A stretch of 64,000 bases of DNA from Coriobacterium glomerans PW2 (GCF_000195315.1 NC_015389.1:62001-126000), one strand, 5' to 3'; numbered from the stretch's first letter, positions 26,324 through 35,359 are shown. The notes: a model not told the origin generated them from the sequence alone. A program made the numbers and translations.

Positions 26324-27454
26324 TTACAGATAGACACCGAGGTTCAGCTCGGGTACATGCGAGGTGGCCGAGCTGCATCCATCGCCTTCGCGCGCGCGTG
26401 AACCGAGGGTGCTGGCACGTGCGAGCAGAAAAGGTCTGATGATCTCCTCACGGTGGGCGGATGCCCTTTCGCCTCGGGCTGCGGCCGCGCCGGCGCCTCG
26501 GGTGCCGATGCGATCGAGCTGCCTCGCGCCGATGGCTTCGATCGAGGCGCGCACAGCCCGACGTCCCATCTCGTATCCCACGGGAGCGCAGGTGGTGAGC
26601 TCCAGCATGCCGTTCCAGGCAAGCGGGTTGCCGTCGCAGCCCGCGACCATGACATCCTCCGGTACGGCGAGGCCCGTCCTGAGGCACGCTGCCAGCGCAC
26701 CGGCGGCGAGCACGTCGGTGAGCCCGATGATGAAATCGGGTCGATTCCTCCTCGCGCGGCGTGCCAACTCGAGACCGAGACTGTATCCGTCTCCTGAGAC
26801 ATCTCCGTCCCCCGCGTCGATGATCTCGAGGTTGATCTCGCCATGAGACGTCAGCGCCTCTCTGATACCGGAGAGGCGCAGCTCGAGCTTGCACGAATCA
26901 GAGCGACCGATGACGGCTACATGCTTGGCCTGACGAGCCCGGGCGTGCTCGGCGATGATGCGTCCCTGCGCTTGGCTGTCAGCTACGACGAAGCAGCCCG
27001 CGGCATCGGTTTTCACATCGAGAAAGACGTTTGGGATCGAAGAGGGGCTCGAGGGCGCGGACCAGCTGTCACGACCTACCGGCTGTATGAGAACAGCGGC
27101 AACCTGAGCTCCCATGAACGAGCTGAGATAGCGGCGCTCCAGACGCTCATCCCCTCCGACATCTGCGATGAGCAACGAGTACCCTCTCGCATGACACTCC
27201 GCGCGGGCGCCTCCGGCTATCTCGATGCTGAGGCCCTCGCTCAAGCGCGGAAGCACCAAGCCGATGGCTGCGTTCGTGCCGCCTGCGAGCAATCTGGCGC
27301 TCTGATTGGGAGTGTAGCCGAGCATATCGATGGCCGCCTCGATGCGAACACGGGTTTCAGGTCGCACCTTGTCGGGATGGTTGAGGGCATTTGAAACCGT
27401 TCCGAGTGAAACACCTGCCTCGCGGGCGACATCTATGATCTTCACACCTGACAT
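26324..27454 (-). CDS. LacI-family transcriptional regulator
   Basis: A 376-residue regulator. Residues 4-50 are the LacI helix-turn-helix and hinge (I-D-V-A-R-E-A-G-V-S-L-G-T-V-S-N-A-L-N, then T-R-V-R-I-E-A-A). A type 1 periplasmic-binding-like domain fills the rest (I-G-L-V-L-P, then F-I-I-G-L-T-D-V-L-A-A-G-A). The effector is unknown, most often a sugar in this family. The last 40 residues extend past the domain. ATG at 27454 is preceded by AAAGG. Both this gene and larE are read toward lower coordinates with about 60 bases between them. Confidence 0.88.
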   Translation of the reverse strand: MSGVKIIDVAREAGVSLGTVSNALNHPDKVRPETRVRIEAAIDMLGYTPNQSARLLAGGTNAAIGLVLPRLSEGLSIEIAGGARAECHARGYSLLIADVGGDERLERRYLSSFMGAQVAAVLIQPVGRDSWSAPSSPSSIPNVFLDVKTDAAGCFVVADSQAQGRIIAEHARARQAKHVAVIGRSDSCKLELRLSGIREALTSHGEINLEIIDAGDGDVSGDGYSLGLELARRARRNRPDFIIGLTDVLAAGALAACLRTGLAVPEDVMVAGCDGNPLAWNGMLELTTCAPVGYEMGRRAVRASIEAIGARQLDRIGTRGAGAAAARGERASAHREEIIRPFLLARASTLGSRAREGDGCSSATSHVPELNLGVYL

Positions 27455-27770
27455 GAGCCGCCTTTCATCGGAGAATCACGAGACCGAGGGCACACGAAGC
27501 CCTGCGGCCGCTGAGCTGCCCAATTGTATCATGTTGGGATCGCGGTTCTGAGGGATCGCGCCCGCGCGCCCCCTAGCTGATGCGCGGAGCACTCGTCGCG
27601 CGCCCTGTCCTGTCTTCTGCAGGGTTTCGCTCGATCTTATGGAAAAACCCGTCAGCTTTGTGAGCGGTCATCGCCGGGGAACGGCTTGCTCTCGTCGTTC
27701 GATACAATGAGCGGGAAATGTGTTTCGATCTGTCAGGTCTTCATTGAAATCGGCACGAAGGGAATCGCAT
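27455..27770. promoter_or_regulatory. 316-base divergent intergenic region, lacI-type gene / glmS
   Basis: Contains the promoters of both divergent genes but no gene. A small hairpin GGGTTT (27622-27627) / AAACCC (27645-27650) lies in the glmS leader. No match to the glmS ribozyme core could be recognised, so glmS is probably not ribozyme-controlled here. Confidence 0.4.
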
Positions 27771-29642
27771 ATGTGCGGGATCGTCGGCTACACGGGGCTT
27801 GATGCAGCGAAGGATATTCTGGTATCGGGGCTCAAGCGCCTCGAATACCGAGGTTACGACTCGGCAGGTGTCGCGCTCGAGCGCACCGGCGCCCGCGGCG
27901 CGCACGCCGCCGAACCGGCACCGGCGACGACGATCGACGTCATCCGCCGCGTGGGCAAGGTCTCGGGTCTTGAGTCGGAGCTCGCAGGGATCGATCTCGC
28001 ATCGACCTGTGGCATCGGCCACACGCGCTGGGCCACGCACGGCAAGCCGTCCCAGGACAACGCGCATCCCCACACCTCCTGTGATGGCAGGATCGCGATC
28101 GTGCACAACGGCATCATCGAGAACTTCGTCGAGCTCCGCTCAGAGCTCGAATCACGCGGCCACACGTTTCGCAGCGAGACCGACACCGAGGTCTTCGCCC
28201 ATCTCATCGAGGAAGCCTACGCCGCCAGCTCCGATCTCGATGCGGCGGTGCGCGAAGCGTGCACGCGCGTCGTGGGCGCCTACGGTCTGGCGGTCATGTG
28301 CGCAGACGAGCCCGGCGTCATCGTCGTGGCACGCAAGGACTCGCCGATCATCATCGGGCGAGGAGAGCGCGGCAGCTATGTGGCATCAGATGTCATCGCG
28401 CTGATCGATGCGACGCGCGATGTCGTGGTGCTCGAGGATGGGCAGTTCGCGCGGCTGACGCCGCAGGGCATCAGCTACACCGACGATGCGGGTCGCACCA
28501 TCGAGCCGGAGATCACCCATGTGGACTGGGACGTCGACGTCGCGGAGAAGGGGGGATACCCGGACTTCATGCTCAAGGAGATCTCCGAGCAGCCGCGCGT
28601 CGTGCGCGACACCCTGGTGGGGCGCATGCGCGGCGGCGAGCTCGACATCGACGAGCTCGGTCTCAGCTATGAGGAACTCGATATCATCGATCGCGTCTAC
28701 GTGATCGCCTGCGGTACGAGCTTCCACGCCGGTCTCATCGTCAAGAACATGATCGAGGGCTGGGCGCGCATTCCCTGCGAGGTCGAGGCCGCGAGCGAGT
28801 TTCGGTATCGCGATCCGATCATCACGCCGTCCACGCTCGTCGTTGCCGTGTCGCAGTCCGGCGAGACCGCAGACACCCTGGCGGCCATTCGCGACGCGCG
28901 CATCAGAGGTGCCAAGGTCTTCGGGATCACGAACGTGATCGGCTCGCCGGTCGCGCGCGAGGCCGATGGCGTCATCTACACGAAGGCCAACAAGGAGATC
29001 GCAGTCGCCTCCACGAAGAGCTTCATCGGACAGGTCGTGAGCCTGACGCTGCTGGCGCTCATGCTCGGACAGGTCAAGGGCAAGCTCACCTGCGGCCAGG
29101 TCCGCATGCTCTTCCACGAGCTCGGCGACACCGCCGAGCAGATCCAATGGATCATGGACACGCAGGGCGCGGCGATCCGCGAGGCGGCTCTGGCATGCAA
29201 GGATGCGCAGTCGGCCCTGTTCGTGGGTCGCGGTGTCGGCTCGGCGATCTGCTACGAGGGCGCGCTCAAGCTCAAAGAGGTCAGCTATCTGCATGCGGAG
29301 GCCTATGCCGCCGGCGAGATGAAGCACGGGCCGATCGCGCTGATCGAGCCCGGTTTCCCGGTCATTGCTGTGACCACGAGAAGCCCGGTGTACGACAAGA
29401 CCGTCTCGAACCTCAAGGAATGCGAGGCGCGCGGTGCCGAGATCATCGCTGTCGCCACCGAGGGCGACGAGGAGATCCGCGCCATCGCCGATCATGTGAT
29501 CTACATCCCGCGCGTGCGCGACTGCTTCTCGCCGATCACCGCCACCGTTCCGCTGCAGCTGCTCGCCCGCGAGGTCGCGCTGCTGCGCGACTGCAATGTT
29601 GATCAGCCGCGCAACCTCGCGAAGTCGGTCACGGTGGAGTAG
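27771..29642 (+). CDS. glmS: Glutamine--fructose-6-phosphate aminotransferase (isomerizing)
   Basis: A 623-residue two-domain enzyme making glucosamine-6-phosphate, the first step to UDP-GlcNAc and peptidoglycan. Cys2 (M-C-G-I-V-G-Y) is the glutaminase nucleophile once Met1 is removed; the glutaminase domain shows G-H-T-R-W-A-T-H-G and the synthase half has two SIS domains with S-Q-S-G-E-T-A-D-T and S-T-K-S-F. The C-terminus ends D-Q-P-R-N-L-A-K-S-V-T-V-E, the expected Lys-Ser-Val-Thr-x-Glu end. Start at 27771 has AAGGGA upstream. Single gene with its own promoter; a hairpin at 29667 follows. Confidence 0.97.
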   Translation: MCGIVGYTGLDAAKDILVSGLKRLEYRGYDSAGVALERTGARGAHAAEPAPATTIDVIRRVGKVSGLESELAGIDLASTCGIGHTRWATHGKPSQDNAHPHTSCDGRIAIVHNGIIENFVELRSELESRGHTFRSETDTEVFAHLIEEAYAASSDLDAAVREACTRVVGAYGLAVMCADEPGVIVVARKDSPIIIGRGERGSYVASDVIALIDATRDVVVLEDGQFARLTPQGISYTDDAGRTIEPEITHVDWDVDVAEKGGYPDFMLKEISEQPRVVRDTLVGRMRGGELDIDELGLSYEELDIIDRVYVIACGTSFHAGLIVKNMIEGWARIPCEVEAASEFRYRDPIITPSTLVVAVSQSGETADTLAAIRDARIRGAKVFGITNVIGSPVAREADGVIYTKANKEIAVASTKSFIGQVVSLTLLALMLGQVKGKLTCGQVRMLFHELGDTAEQIQWIMDTQGAAIREAALACKDAQSALFVGRGVGSAICYEGALKLKEVSYLHAEAYAAGEMKHGPIALIEPGFPVIAVTTRSPVYDKTVSNLKECEARGAEIIAVATEGDEEIRAIADHVIYIPRVRDCFSPITATVPLQLLAREVALLRDCNVDQPRNLAKSVTVE

Positions 29643-29666
29643 CCGGCGGCCGGCAAAGAGCGCAGC

Positions 29667-29700
29667 AAGAGGGCTCGGAGCTACATCTCCCAGCCCTCTT
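29667..29700 (+). terminator. Hairpin terminator after glmS
   Basis: AAGAGGGCT (29667-29675) pairs with AGCCCTCTT (29692-29700), 9 bp, just beyond the glmS stop. It overlaps the 3' end of the convergent small gene and could terminate both directions; there is no long T-run. Confidence 0.55.
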
Positions 29701-29986
29701 GAATGGACTCATAGAATGTCGCCTGTGGAAACATATCGTGAATGGATCTGCCGTCGCGCCAGGGAAACTCGACGAGTTCGGACATGGTGGTGACCAGATC
29801 GGTACAGTCGGTGAACCGTCCCTTGTCGTTGAGCTTCGAGCAATCCTGCACGCGCCAGTAGCCATCGGTGTGAGTGATGTAGTACTGATCATCGTCGATA
29901 TCCATGAACACGCGCGTCTTGGAGCGTAGGTACGCGAGAAACTTCTCGAAGTCTATATCGATTGCTTCTACTGCCTTGAAGCCCAT
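29681..29986 (-). CDS. Small hypothetical protein
   Basis: A 101-residue soluble acidic protein. It has a Phe/Tyr-rich middle (Y-Y-I-T-H-T-D-G-Y-W-R-V) and ends near F-Y-E-S-I-Q-E-G-W. ATG at 29986 has GGGAGACACCC upstream, a good site. No family is recognised; codon use supports a real gene. It is downstream of the NAD(P)H quinone reductase-like gene on the same strand but separated by 210 bases with a possible structured leader. Confidence 0.6.
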   Translation of the reverse strand: MGFKAVEAIDIDFEKFLAYLRSKTRVFMDIDDDQYYITHTDGYWRVQDCSKLNDKGRFTDCTDLVTTMSELVEFPWRDGRSIHDMFPQATFYESIQEGWEM

Positions 29987-30196
29987 GGGTGTCTCCCGTC
30001 ATCGTGTGCCGAGATCGCGGCACGGTGCCAGTAAAACCAGAGACCTTCAGTTAACCGCGGATCGCGGTCTTGGATCCGAACTTTTAGGTGGGTGGTGCCA
30101 CCCGGCTGGTAGGCGTTTCGCTCTCACCGAATACTCAGATTCCCGATGCTCCCTATTCAGAGGTTCGGCAATGGCTAAAATCCCGTTTCTTTTGTA

Positions 30197-30847
30197 TCAG
30201 AGTGCCGTCTCGCCCATGGGTCGCGTCGATGGCTGTGGCATGACGGCCGACCGTTCGCCTGCGATATCGTCTCTCCGAGCGATGTCTCGCAGCCAAGCGA
30301 GATAGGAGTGCGCGCTCGCCTCCACGTCGCTGTCCGTGATGTCGTTTTCGGTTGCGAACAATGTGAACGCATGGGTCTCGCATGTGGCGCCGAGAAATCT
30401 GACGGTCGCGCGGAAGGGAACCATGATCTCATCGAACGTGAATCCGGCGGCACCGGTCGCGCTGTAGTTTGCTGCGGAATCACCGGCACTCGTGGCGAAG
30501 GCGAAGCGCTTGCCCGCGAGCTTGCGCCCGGGCTCACCGGGAAGCGCGCGATCGCCACCGTAGGCCCAACCGAATGCGAGAACGCGGTCCATCCACGTGC
30601 GAAGCAGAGCCGGGCAGCTGTACCAGTAGACGGGGAACTGGAAGACGATCAGATCGTGTGACTCGAGTGCGGCCTGCTCGTCGGCGACGGCATCATCGTC
30701 GATCTGCCCGTCTGGATACAGAGCGTACAGATCGCGCACATCGAACTCATTCGAATGCGCGCGCAGTTCAGAAAGCCATCGTCTGTTCACGCGCGAGCTC
30801 CCGTGGAGGTGGGGGTGAGCGATGATGACAAGTGGATTTCCCGTCAT
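30197..30847 (-). CDS. NAD(P)H dehydrogenase (quinone)-like flavodoxin-fold protein
   Basis: A 216-residue protein of the flavodoxin-2/NQO1 family (KefF, MdaB type). N-terminal I-I-A-H-P-H-L-H-G-S-S-R binds FMN phosphate; F-Q-F-P-V-Y-W-Y-S-C-P-A is the isoalloxazine-contacting loop, followed by W-M-D-R-V-L-A-F-G-W-A-Y. It probably reduces quinones or similar acceptors by two electrons to protect from redox cycling. ATG at 30847 has AAAGGAG upstream. Together with the nitroreductase and flavin reductase it is one of three flavoenzymes within 14 kb. Confidence 0.85.
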   Translation of the reverse strand: MTGNPLVIIAHPHLHGSSRVNRRWLSELRAHSNEFDVRDLYALYPDGQIDDDAVADEQAALESHDLIVFQFPVYWYSCPALLRTWMDRVLAFGWAYGGDRALPGEPGRKLAGKRFAFATSAGDSAANYSATGAAGFTFDEIMVPFRATVRFLGATCETHAFTLFATENDITDSDVEASAHSYLAWLRDIARRDDIAGERSAVMPQPSTRPMGETAL

Positions 30848-30901
30848 GTTTCTCCTTTCGTCGACGTTTTTCTTATCGAGCGCGCGGACATCCCCGCTTC
30901 C

Positions 30902-31690
30902 TCAAGCGCGGGCCGTCGGTGCGTCCGCCGCGACAGCGCCCGTTTGCGAGCCGCGTCGCTCGCTGCTCTGAGCGCCCGTGCAGGTCTTGGTTCGGGCGAG
31001 CCGCTCGACAGCCTCTTGCAGATTCGCAACTTCCTTTTCGAGTTGCTCGATTCTCTTGCAGGCCCGCGCGATCGCCCGTCGGTTCCAAAGCACTTCCTCC
31101 TCATCCGGGGCCGTCGCGCGCATGAGTCCAGGGCGCTCATCGAGTGTCTCCCGTGCGATGCGCCGGCCGTTTCGGCGCACGATCCTGCCGGGGATACCGA
31201 TGACGGTGGAATTATCGGGCACGTCCTTCACGACCACGGAGTTGCTCCCGATCTTTGCACCCGATCCGATCCGGATGCTGCCGAGCACCTTCGCACCGGC
31301 ACCGACCATGACACCGTCACCGAGGGTGGGATGGCGCTTGCCGCTCTCCCGACCGGTGCCGCCCAGGGTCACGCCTTGATAGAGCACGCAGTCATCGCCC
31401 AGGCTCGCCGTCTCGCCGATCACGACGCCCGCCGCATGGTCGATGAACAGCCGACGTCCCACTTTCGCAGCCGGATGTATCTCAACGCCGGTGACGAGGC
31501 GCGTGATCTGCGACAGGATGCGCGCGGGTCCGCGCAGACGATGTCTCCACAGCCACCGCTCAGGAGCGTGCATCCACTTGGCGTGAAGCCCGGGGTAGGA
31601 TAGAAAGATCACGAGAGCGCCCTGAGCGGCAGGGTCGTTCCGCTTGACCGTCTCGATATCCTCCCTCATGGTTCCTATGAACCTCATCAT
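30902..31690 (-). CDS. cysE: Serine O-acetyltransferase
   Basis: A 262-residue hexapeptide-repeat acetyltransferase that makes O-acetylserine for cysteine synthesis. The left-handed beta-helix motifs run from about residue 65: [13 protein letters not shown] (catalytic Asp-His), [10 protein letters not shown], and [11 protein letters not shown]. It is of the short type lacking part of the N-terminal helical domain of E. coli CysE, like EpsC of Firmicutes. The C-terminal 60 residues form a charged coiled coil absent from the E. coli protein. ATG at 31690 has AAAGG upstream. The promoter at 31730-31758 overlaps inverted repeats, probably a cysteine-responsive operator. Confidence 0.92.
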   Translation of the reverse strand: MMRFIGTMREDIETVKRNDPAAQGALVIFLSYPGLHAKWMHAPERWLWRHRLRGPARILSQITRLVTGVEIHPAAKVGRRLFIDHAAGVVIGETASLGDDCVLYQGVTLGGTGRESGKRHPTLGDGVMVGAGAKVLGSIRIGSGAKIGSNSVVVKDVPDNSTVIGIPGRIVRRNGRRIARETLDERPGLMRATAPDEEEVLWNRRAIARACKRIEQLEKEVANLQEAVERLARTKTCTGAQSSERRGSQTGAVAADAPTARA

Positions 31691-31729
31691 CCGACCTTTC
31701 GCTTCATCTGCCCCTCTGTCGCGCGTTTA

Positions 31730-31759
31730 AGTATAGCGATACGCTAGGTTTTATCCTAG
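31730..31759 (-). promoter_or_regulatory. cysE promoter with overlapping inverted repeats
   Basis: On the minus strand TATACT (31735-31730) is a -10. Two inverted repeats overlap it: TAGCG/CGCTA (31734-31738 and 31742-31746) and CTAGG/CCTAG (31744-31748 and 31755-31759). The second covers the -35 region, a position suited to repression, for example by an Rrf2-type cysteine regulator; this regulator is inferred. Confidence 0.45.
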
Positions 31760-32012
31760 TGCGCGGCGCCGCGCATGATGGCCATGGGGTCTATGCTTAT
31801 ACCCGCGTCATCGCTCTCGGTGCGCGCTCATTCGGGTTGTCGCGATGATTGTGTGATGTCCCAAGCGCATGCGTTCGAGCGCGGCGCGCGGCATGGGAAA
31901 TCATATGCGCAGCAGGTATACTGAACGATCGTGTCCGCTGGCGCGCATGCGCCGCGTGATCGAGCAAGCACAAGCGCCTCTTGGTGCGAGGCCGGACAGC
32001 GAGGTAAGTCGT

Positions 32013-32681
32013 ATGGGATTGCTCAAAGGCATCGTCGAGCTTCTGAAGAACCCGCGGGATGCGATTTCCGCATGGATCGCGATGGGTCCGCTGTTTGCCT
32101 ACGGCTTCATCTTCCTGATCGTATTCATAGAGACCGGCGTGGTCTTCATGCCGTTTTTGCCCGGGGATTCCCTGCTGTTCGCGTCCGGTTTCTTCGCGCA
32201 CATGGGCAGCATCGACATCTTTGCGCTGCTGCTGATCGTATGGACCGCTGCGATCGCAGGCGATCAGTGCAACTTCTTCATCGGCCATTTCTTCGGCAGC
32301 CGAATCATCGCATCGGGCAGGATCCGAGCGATGACACCCGAGCGGATCGCCAAGAGCGAGGCCTTTCTGGATCGCTGGGGCCGACTCGCGATATTTCTGG
32401 GTCGCTTCTTTCCATTCATCCGCACGTTCGTCCCGTTTCTCGCCGGCATCGGCGGCATGCAGTGGCATTCATTCATTCTGTTCAACATGCTCGGCGGGAT
32501 TACCTGGTCGAGCATGTTCGTGCTGATGGGATATTTCTTCGGCGGCATTCCCGTCGTGGAGGAGCACTTCGAGGTACTGATCGTGGCCATCGTGGCCGTG
32601 TCGGTCCTGCCCATGATCGCAGGTCTTGTGCGCTCCAGACTGTCCCGCAAGTCGGAGGATCGATCGGCTCCCGACGCCTGA
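32013..32681 (+). CDS. DedA family membrane protein
   Basis: A 222-residue integral membrane protein of the DedA (SNARE-associated) family. Typical features: E-T-G-V-V-F-M-P-F-L-P-G-D-S-L-L near residue 40, G-D-Q-C-N-F-F-I-G, then F-L-G-R-F-F-P-F-I-R-T-F-V-P-F-L-A-G-I-G-x-M, the arginine-containing re-entrant signature. Members are undecaprenyl-phosphate or lipid flippases or are needed for proton-motive force and drug tolerance. ATG at 32013 has GAGGTAAG upstream. Divergent from cysE. Confidence 0.9.
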   Translation: MGLLKGIVELLKNPRDAISAWIAMGPLFAYGFIFLIVFIETGVVFMPFLPGDSLLFASGFFAHMGSIDIFALLLIVWTAAIAGDQCNFFIGHFFGSRIIASGRIRAMTPERIAKSEAFLDRWGRLAIFLGRFFPFIRTFVPFLAGIGGMQWHSFILFNMLGGITWSSMFVLMGYFFGGIPVVEEHFEVLIVAIVAVSVLPMIAGLVRSRLSRKSEDRSAPDA

Positions 32682-32816
32682 GGCGCGCCTCGCGTGATCG
32701 GGACGCAGACGCGTTTCCGGCAGACTGTTGCAACCGTATGAACTCATCGGTCGCTTCGCTCCAGCCGGAGTAGAATGCACTCATAGGAGCAGCACGCGCA
32801 CGAAGGGACGATCGTG

Positions 32817-33854
32817 ATGACGCAAATCAAGAATCTGGATTGGGAAAACCTGGACTTCGCGTATCAAAGCACCGATTACAGCTACGTTTCGAACTGGTCC
32901 GACGGTGCATGGGATGCCGGGTGCCTGACATCCGAGCACACGATCACGCTCTCCGAGTGCGCCGGGATCTATCAGTACTGTCAGGAGTGCTTCGAGGGAC
33001 TCAAGGCATATGCGACAGCAGATGGCGGCATCGTGTGCTTTCGACCTGAACTCAACGCGGTGCGCATGAGCGCTTCGGCGACACGTCTCGAGATGCCCCC
33101 CTTCCCGGAGAAGCGCTTCGTCTCTGCGGTCGAGCAGGTCATCGATGCAAACGCTTGCTGGGTGCCTCCGTACGGATCGGGAGCAACCCTCTATGTTCGT
33201 CCCTTCATGATCGCCACCGGTGAGGTCTTGGGCGTCGCTCCCGCGAGCGCCTATCAGTTTCGGATCTTGGTGACGCCTGTCGGCCCATACTTCAAGGGTG
33301 GGATCAGACCGATCCGACTCACGGTGTCGCCCTATGACCGCGCCGCTCCGCACGGAACCGGCAACATCAAGGCCGGACTCAATTACGGTATGAGCATCAA
33401 GGCGACGATGGATGCTCATCGGGCCGGCTTTGACGAGAATCTGTATCTGGATGCTCAATCGCGCACCTATGTCGAGGAGACCGGGGGTGCCAACGTTCTG
33501 TTCGTCACCGCAGATGGAGCGCTCGTGGCTCCGCAGTCGCCGACGGACTCCATCCTGCATTCCATAACACGCCGGTCACTTGTGCAGGTCGCACAGGATC
33601 TGGGCATGCCGGTCATCGAGCGTCCCGTCAGCTGGCATGAGGTCGCCGAAGGGGGCTTCGCTGAGTGCGGGCTTTGCGGCACCGCTGCAGTCATCTCCCC
33701 GGTCGCAGAGATCCACAACGGCGATATCGTGGTGGTCTTCCCGCAGGGCCACGATGAGATGGGTCCGGTTATGGGCAGATTGCGAGAGACGCTCACCGGT
33801 ATCCAAGAGGGTGCTCTGGAGGATGTCCACGGGTGGGTCCACACGATTCGCTAG
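32817..33854 (+). CDS. ilvE: Branched-chain amino acid aminotransferase
   Basis: A 345-residue class IV PLP aminotransferase moving the amino group between Leu/Ile/Val and 2-oxoglutarate. The PLP lysine is Lys185 in T-G-N-I-K-A-G-L-N-Y; the branched-chain signature is seen in Y-V-R-P-F-M and Y-V-E-E-T-G-G-A-N, and the C-terminus has C-G-T-A-A-V-I-S-P-V. Length fits the IlvE of the high-GC type. GAAGGGA precedes the ATG at 32817, with a GTG three bases before it as alternative start. Single gene. Confidence 0.93.
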   Translation: MTQIKNLDWENLDFAYQSTDYSYVSNWSDGAWDAGCLTSEHTITLSECAGIYQYCQECFEGLKAYATADGGIVCFRPELNAVRMSASATRLEMPPFPEKRFVSAVEQVIDANACWVPPYGSGATLYVRPFMIATGEVLGVAPASAYQFRILVTPVGPYFKGGIRPIRLTVSPYDRAAPHGTGNIKAGLNYGMSIKATMDAHRAGFDENLYLDAQSRTYVEETGGANVLFVTADGALVAPQSPTDSILHSITRRSLVQVAQDLGMPVIERPVSWHEVAEGGFAECGLCGTAAVISPVAEIHNGDIVVVFPQGHDEMGPVMGRLRETLTGIQEGALEDVHGWVHTIR

Positions 33855-33890
33855 AATCCTAGAATCGCGCGCACCTCGAGGCGTCCGCCG

Positions 33891-34442
33891 TCAGAATTTC
33901 ACATGCGGCACATCGCGGGATGACTCCTCCGCCTCGAACCCTTTGCGCTCGCGAAACTGGAACACCCCGGCGAAGATGTTGCCGGGAAATGTCTGGATCG
34001 CGTTGTTGTAGGACAATACGCAGTCGTTATAGCTCTGGCGCGCGTAGGAGACCTTGTTCTCGGTGTCTTCGAGCGATCCCTGCAGCTGGATGAAGTTCTG
34101 ATTGGCCTTGAGGTCGGGGTAGGCCTCTGCGACAGCGAACAGCTGGCGCAGAGCACCGGTGAGGACATTGTCCGCGGCCATCTTGTCCTCGGGGCTGCCG
34201 GCGCTGACGGCGGCGTTTCGGGCGCGCGTCACGGCGTCCAGCGTCGTCTTCTCGTGTGAGGCGTAGCCGCGCACGGTCTCGACCAGATTGGGGATCAGAT
34301 CGAATCGACGCTGCAGCTGCGTGTCAATGTTTTGCCAAGCGTTGTCGATGCGATTTCTCAGCGTGACCATGTTGTTGTAGATGCCGGCGACGACGATGCC
34401 GATGAGCACGACGACGATGATGACGACGATGATGGGAGTCAT
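33891..34442 (-). CDS. LemA family protein
   Basis: A 183-residue membrane-anchored protein. Residues 4-24 form one hydrophobic segment; then N-N-M-V-T-L-R-N-R-I-D-N-A-W-Q-N-I-D-T-Q-L-Q-R is the LemA core, followed by two long helices and F-P-G-N-I-F-A-G-V-F-Q-F at the end. LemA proteins have an N-terminal membrane helix and an external or cytoplasmic helical bundle; their function is unclear. The gene ends opposite ilvE with about 36 bases between them. Confidence 0.92.
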   Translation of the reverse strand: MTPIIVVIIVVVLIGIVVAGIYNNMVTLRNRIDNAWQNIDTQLQRRFDLIPNLVETVRGYASHEKTTLDAVTRARNAAVSAGSPEDKMAADNVLTGALRQLFAVAEAYPDLKANQNFIQLQGSLEDTENKVSYARQSYNDCVLSYNNAIQTFPGNIFAGVFQFRERKGFEAEESSRDVPHVKF

Positions 34443-34480
34443 GATGTTCCCTTTCTGGGTGCGTCGGCACCCACGTGACG

Positions 34481-34570
34481 TGGCGGAGAGAGGGGGATTC
34501 GAACCCCCGAGACGCTCTCGCGCCTAACGGTTTTCAAGACCGCCGCATTCAACCGCTCTGCCATCTCTCC
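34481..34570 (-). tRNA. tRNA-Ser (UGA)
   Basis: The minus strand folds as a type II tRNA. The acceptor GGAGAGA (34570-34564) pairs with TCTCTCC (34491-34485), followed by G and an encoded CCA at 34483-34481. The anticodon loop is CTTGAAA with anticodon TGA, the long variable arm is GGCGCGAGAGCGTC, and the T loop is GTTCGAATC. Reads UCA codons. Confidence 0.96.
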
Positions 34571-34623
34571 GTGCAAGGTAATGATACCATCGTTTGATCT
34601 GGAGTAACACGTGAGGAGGGAGC

Positions 34624-35121
34624 ATGGATAAGACAGCGTCGGATGTGCTGGACGCGCATCCGGATGACGCGCGCTTCATGCGAGAGGCGCTCGCGCAAGC
34701 GCGCATGGCCGCCGAACTCGGCGAGGTGCCGATCGGAGCCGCCGTGGTCTATGAGGGAGACTGTATCGCTCGAGCGCACAATCGGCGAGAACTTGATGGA
34801 AATCCATCGGCGCATGCAGAATTCGTGGCGATGCTCAAGGCATCGGCCGTCCTCGGACGCTGGCGGCTCACGGGATGCACGGTCTATGTCACCGTCGAGC
34901 CGTGCCTCATGTGCGCGGGTCTCATGGTCAACGCCCGCATCGATCGCTGCGTCTTCGGAGCGAGCGATCCCAAGGGCGGCGCGCTCGGGACGCTTTTCGA
35001 TGTGAGCCGCGATCCTCGACTGAATCATGCGTTTGGGGTGACGCGAGATGTCGAGCGAGAGGAGTGCTCCGATCTGCTGACCACGTTTTTCGCCGATCTT
35101 CGCGGGCGGAGAGCCAAGTGA
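34624..35121 (+). CDS. tadA: tRNA-specific adenosine deaminase
   Basis: A 165-residue zinc deaminase that changes A34 to inosine in tRNA-Arg(ACG). The zinc and catalytic sites are clear: H-A-E at residues 64-66 and P-C-L-M-C at 93-97 (Cys94 and Cys97). The tRNA-binding stretch F-G-A-S-D-P-K-G-G-A-L-G follows. The start at 34624 has GAGGGAGC upstream. The gene lies between tRNA-Ser and the SRP RNA, forming a small translation-related cluster. Confidence 0.94.
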   Translation: MDKTASDVLDAHPDDARFMREALAQARMAAELGEVPIGAAVVYEGDCIARAHNRRELDGNPSAHAEFVAMLKASAVLGRWRLTGCTVYVTVEPCLMCAGLMVNARIDRCVFGASDPKGGALGTLFDVSRDPRLNHAFGVTRDVEREECSDLLTTFFADLRGRRAK

Positions 35122-35223
35122 TCGGTTTTCGCGGCATGCGATGAGCAAGGCGGAACTTGATCGCGGAGTGGGAACCCAGCCTCTCGTGACGGGATTTCAC
35201 TCGACGCGAAGGGATGAAGGGGG

Positions 35224-35229
35224 TACTAT
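35224..35229 (+). promoter_or_regulatory. -10 element for the SRP RNA (candidate)
   Basis: TACTAT at 35224-35229 lies about 42 bases before the 5' end of the predicted SRP RNA, with no strong -35 at the usual spacing. Transcription may start a little upstream of the folded core. Confidence 0.4.
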
Positions 35230-35270
35230 AGTGCAGATGTGCAATCTTCGCCGAGGAGAACTGCGCATTC

Positions 35271-35359
35271 GATGGGTTCGGGTGACGATATGTCTCGAAC
35301 CTGGTCAGGTCCGGAAGGAAGCAGCCATAAGGGGCCTCTGACGGGCACCCGAATCCATC
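35271..35359 (+). ncRNA. ffs: Signal recognition particle RNA (4.5S type)
   Basis: The conserved SRP core GGTCAGGTCCGGAAGGAAGC is at 35303-35322, followed by AGCCATAAGG. The flanks pair: GATGGGTTCGGGTG at 35271-35284 with CACCCGAATCCATC at 35346-35359, giving a hairpin of about 90 bases. It binds Ffh and targets nascent membrane proteins. The open frame overlapping it is only an upstream extension of the next ABC gene. Confidence 0.95.

Noticed and set aside
27455-27770. glmS ribozyme in the glmS leader
   Set aside because: No conserved ribozyme core pattern is seen; only a small hairpin.
30170-30305. Short plus-strand ORF beginning at an ATG near 30171
   Set aside because: Antisense to the end of the quinone reductase-like gene and only 44 codons.
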